From Bacteroidales bacterium (lineage in GTDB: Bacteria; Bacteroidota; Bacteroidia; Bacteroidales; VadinHA17), in contig JABUEV010000201.1 of the NCBI GenBank assembly GCA_013314865.1, positions 1 to 5,309 of the forward strand: a DNA stretch of 5,309 nucleotides. The letters run 5' to 3'. Within the stretch, counting starts at the first letter, position 1, and each line of letters begins with the position of its first letter. The notes beneath the pieces are model-generated. The model searched no databases. It worked only from the letters and a program-made list of their open reading frames with translations, and was not told where the DNA came from. Below, in pieces: positions 4,487 to 5,309 of this stretch. A program made the position numbers and the translations under genes.

Positions 4487-5095
4487 ATGGATTTTTCAAT
4501 TAACTCATTCTTATACAAACTTTTAATCGACCCGTTGCTTTCAGGTCTGCGGGAGGGTATAATTGAACTGGTGAGTCCGTGCAGTAATGTGATTGACGTG
4601 GCATGCGGTACCGGAGCACTTTCAATTAGAATATCATTAAAAGCGGAGCATGTTACAGGCATTGACAACTCTCCCGAGATGATAGCGGCGGCCAGGAGAA
4701 ACGCATTGCGAAAAGGAATCAGAAATGCCGCCTTTCAATTGCTTGATGCATCTGACATGTCACAGTTCGGAGACAGAATGTTTGACATGGCTGTCACATC
4801 CATGGCGGTTCACCAGTTTAATCCCGAAACTGCTTTAACAATATTGTCAGAGATGAAGCGAATTGCTCCGATAATACTGATTGCCGATTACAACCATCAC
4901 ATGCCTTCAGGCTGGGGTTCCGCAACTGCATGGGGAATTGAACGCCTGGCAGGGGGAGAACATTACAGAAATTTCAGAAATTTTATGCTAAAGGGAGGCA
5001 TACACTGGTTCGCCAGGGTGTCAGATCTCCATATTCGCAGAGAAGTTACCAGGGGAGGAGGAGTATTTGTAATTTCAGAATGCATCAAAAAATGA
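4487..5095 (+). CDS. UbiE-like class I SAM-dependent methyltransferase, 202 aa
   Basis: Motif I is VIDVACGTG at residues 35-43. D60 in the strand-2 end TGIDNSPEM should bind the ribose. D87 in LLDASDM fits the adenine-binding motif. FDMAVTSMAVHQF at 99-111 is motif IV. The N-terminal helix (FLYKLLIDPLLSGLREGIIE) and overall pattern match small Methyltransf_11/25-type enzymes related to UbiE and MenG. The short length and lack of the UbiE signature regions argue against calling it a quinone methyltransferase. The C-terminal half (ADYNHHMPSGW, then HYRNFRNFMLKGG) probably shapes the substrate pocket. The ATG at 4487 is fixed by an in-frame TGA at 4466. No Shine-Dalgarno is seen. It shares no detectable close similarity with the methyltransferase at 2075 beyond the fold motifs. 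It is divergent from the nitroreductase gene, and the next gene downstream starts 139 bases later with its own putative regulatory site. Confidence 0.88.
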   Translation: MDFSINSFLYKLLIDPLLSGLREGIIELVSPCSNVIDVACGTGALSIRISLKAEHVTGIDNSPEMIAAARRNALRKGIRNAAFQLLDASDMSQFGDRMFDMAVTSMAVHQFNPETALTILSEMKRIAPIILIADYNHHMPSGWGSATAWGIERLAGGEHYRNFRNFMLKGGIHWFARVSDLHIRREVTRGGGVFVISECIKK

Positions 5096-5204
5096 CTTTC
5101 CTGTTCGTTGCTTAAAAATCATAAACAAATCCTCTATATTCGTCAAAATCCTGTCCTGTATTTCAAATTTTTTTCAGAAGATTTATTAAATTATCTGCCC
5201 GGTA

Positions 5205-5218
5205 TTGATCTATATCAA
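5205..5218. promoter_or_regulatory. Perfect FNR/CRP-type box TTGAT-N4-ATCAA upstream of the 5235 gene
   Basis: TTGATCTATATCAA matches the FNR-class consensus TTGATnnnnATCAA at all ten fixed positions. It ends 16 bases before the ATG at 5235. FNR-class members of the CRP superfamily use such boxes to control anaerobic respiration, nitrate or nitric oxide responses. So close to the start codon, the site would overlap or follow a core promoter, which suits repression better than classic activation near -41. No regulator gene is in the window. Confidence 0.5.
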
Positions 5219-5234
5219 ATAAAATAACAGTGTT

Positions 5235-5309
5235 ATGAAGAAGGTAATTTTTATTTTTCCGCTTCTTGTGCTGATCTTGACTGCTCAAAATGGAATTGCT
5301 CAAAAATCA
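5235..5309 (+). CDS. Exported protein, N-terminal signal peptide only; 3' end outside window
   Basis: ATG at 5235 opens a frame to the end of the window: 25 residues, MKKVIFIFPLLVLILTAQNG followed by IAQKS. Two lysines, a hydrophobic core (V4-L16) and a likely cut after I-A-Q are typical of a Bacteroidota Sec signal peptide. There is no lipobox cysteine in the visible part. The mature protein is not in the window, so no function can be given. The FNR-type box 16 bases upstream is the only clue to its regulation. Confidence 0.7.
   Translation, partial: MKKVIFIFPLLVLILTAQNGIAQKS

Noticed and set aside
4408..4668. Minus-strand open frame of 86 aa
   Set aside because: It overlaps the promoter region and motif I of the UbiE-like methyltransferase on the opposite strand and has no recognisable features.

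Overview
The window looks like chromosomal DNA of a Bacteroidota bacterium, probably Bacteroidales or a close relative. The evidence is a FISUMP-type surface protein (Fibrobacter succinogenes major paralogous domain, common in this phylum), two exported proteins whose signal peptides end in A-Q, start codons without Shine-Dalgarno sequences, a match to the phylum's TAnnTTTG promoter element, and AT-rich intergenic regions full of short tandem repeats. No rRNA, tRNA, CRISPR array, transposase or phage gene is visible.

Layout. At 1-470 (+) is the C-terminal part of a FISUMP protein, cut by the window start. At 644-1855 (-) is an unrecognised 403-residue protein. At 2075-2632 (-) is a class I SAM-dependent methyltransferase. 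At 2832-3368 (+) is an unrecognised acidic 178-residue protein. At 3792-4361 (-) is a nitroreductase-family protein with an N-terminal signal peptide. At 4487-5095 (+) is a second, UbiE-like class I methyltransferase. At 5235-5309 (+) is the start of another exported protein, with a perfect FNR-type box 16 nt before its ATG. Divergent pairs (2632/2832 and 4361/4487) share short AT-rich promoter regions. Convergent pairs (470/644 and 3368/3792) share repeat-rich regions. The genes do not form an evident operon or pathway; they read as separately transcribed housekeeping or accessory genes.

The most unusual content is intergenic. At 3534-3709, 22 consecutive octamers keep one 8-bp register while the motif changes in blocks: first a GAATGGTT-type block, then an ATTC-ending block, then an AAGACCAG-type block. 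The 482-625 region has the same block order in the same 8-bp register, with a degenerate middle. A third array of the AGACC type lies on the minus strand at 1964-2033, after the methyltransferase stop. In all three places the AGACC sense strand matches the gene that ends upstream of it. The first two blocks are mutually complementary (TTGAAT against ATTCAA), so transcripts could fold into an AU-rich hairpin followed by a single-stranded AGACC tail. The arrays at 594-625 and 1964-2033 also form a perfect 28-nt inverted repeat around the 644-1855 gene. A 9-bp repeat at 1871-1924 precedes that gene and misleads its start-codon assignment.

All functional calls rest on motif recognition by eye. 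No database search was possible.
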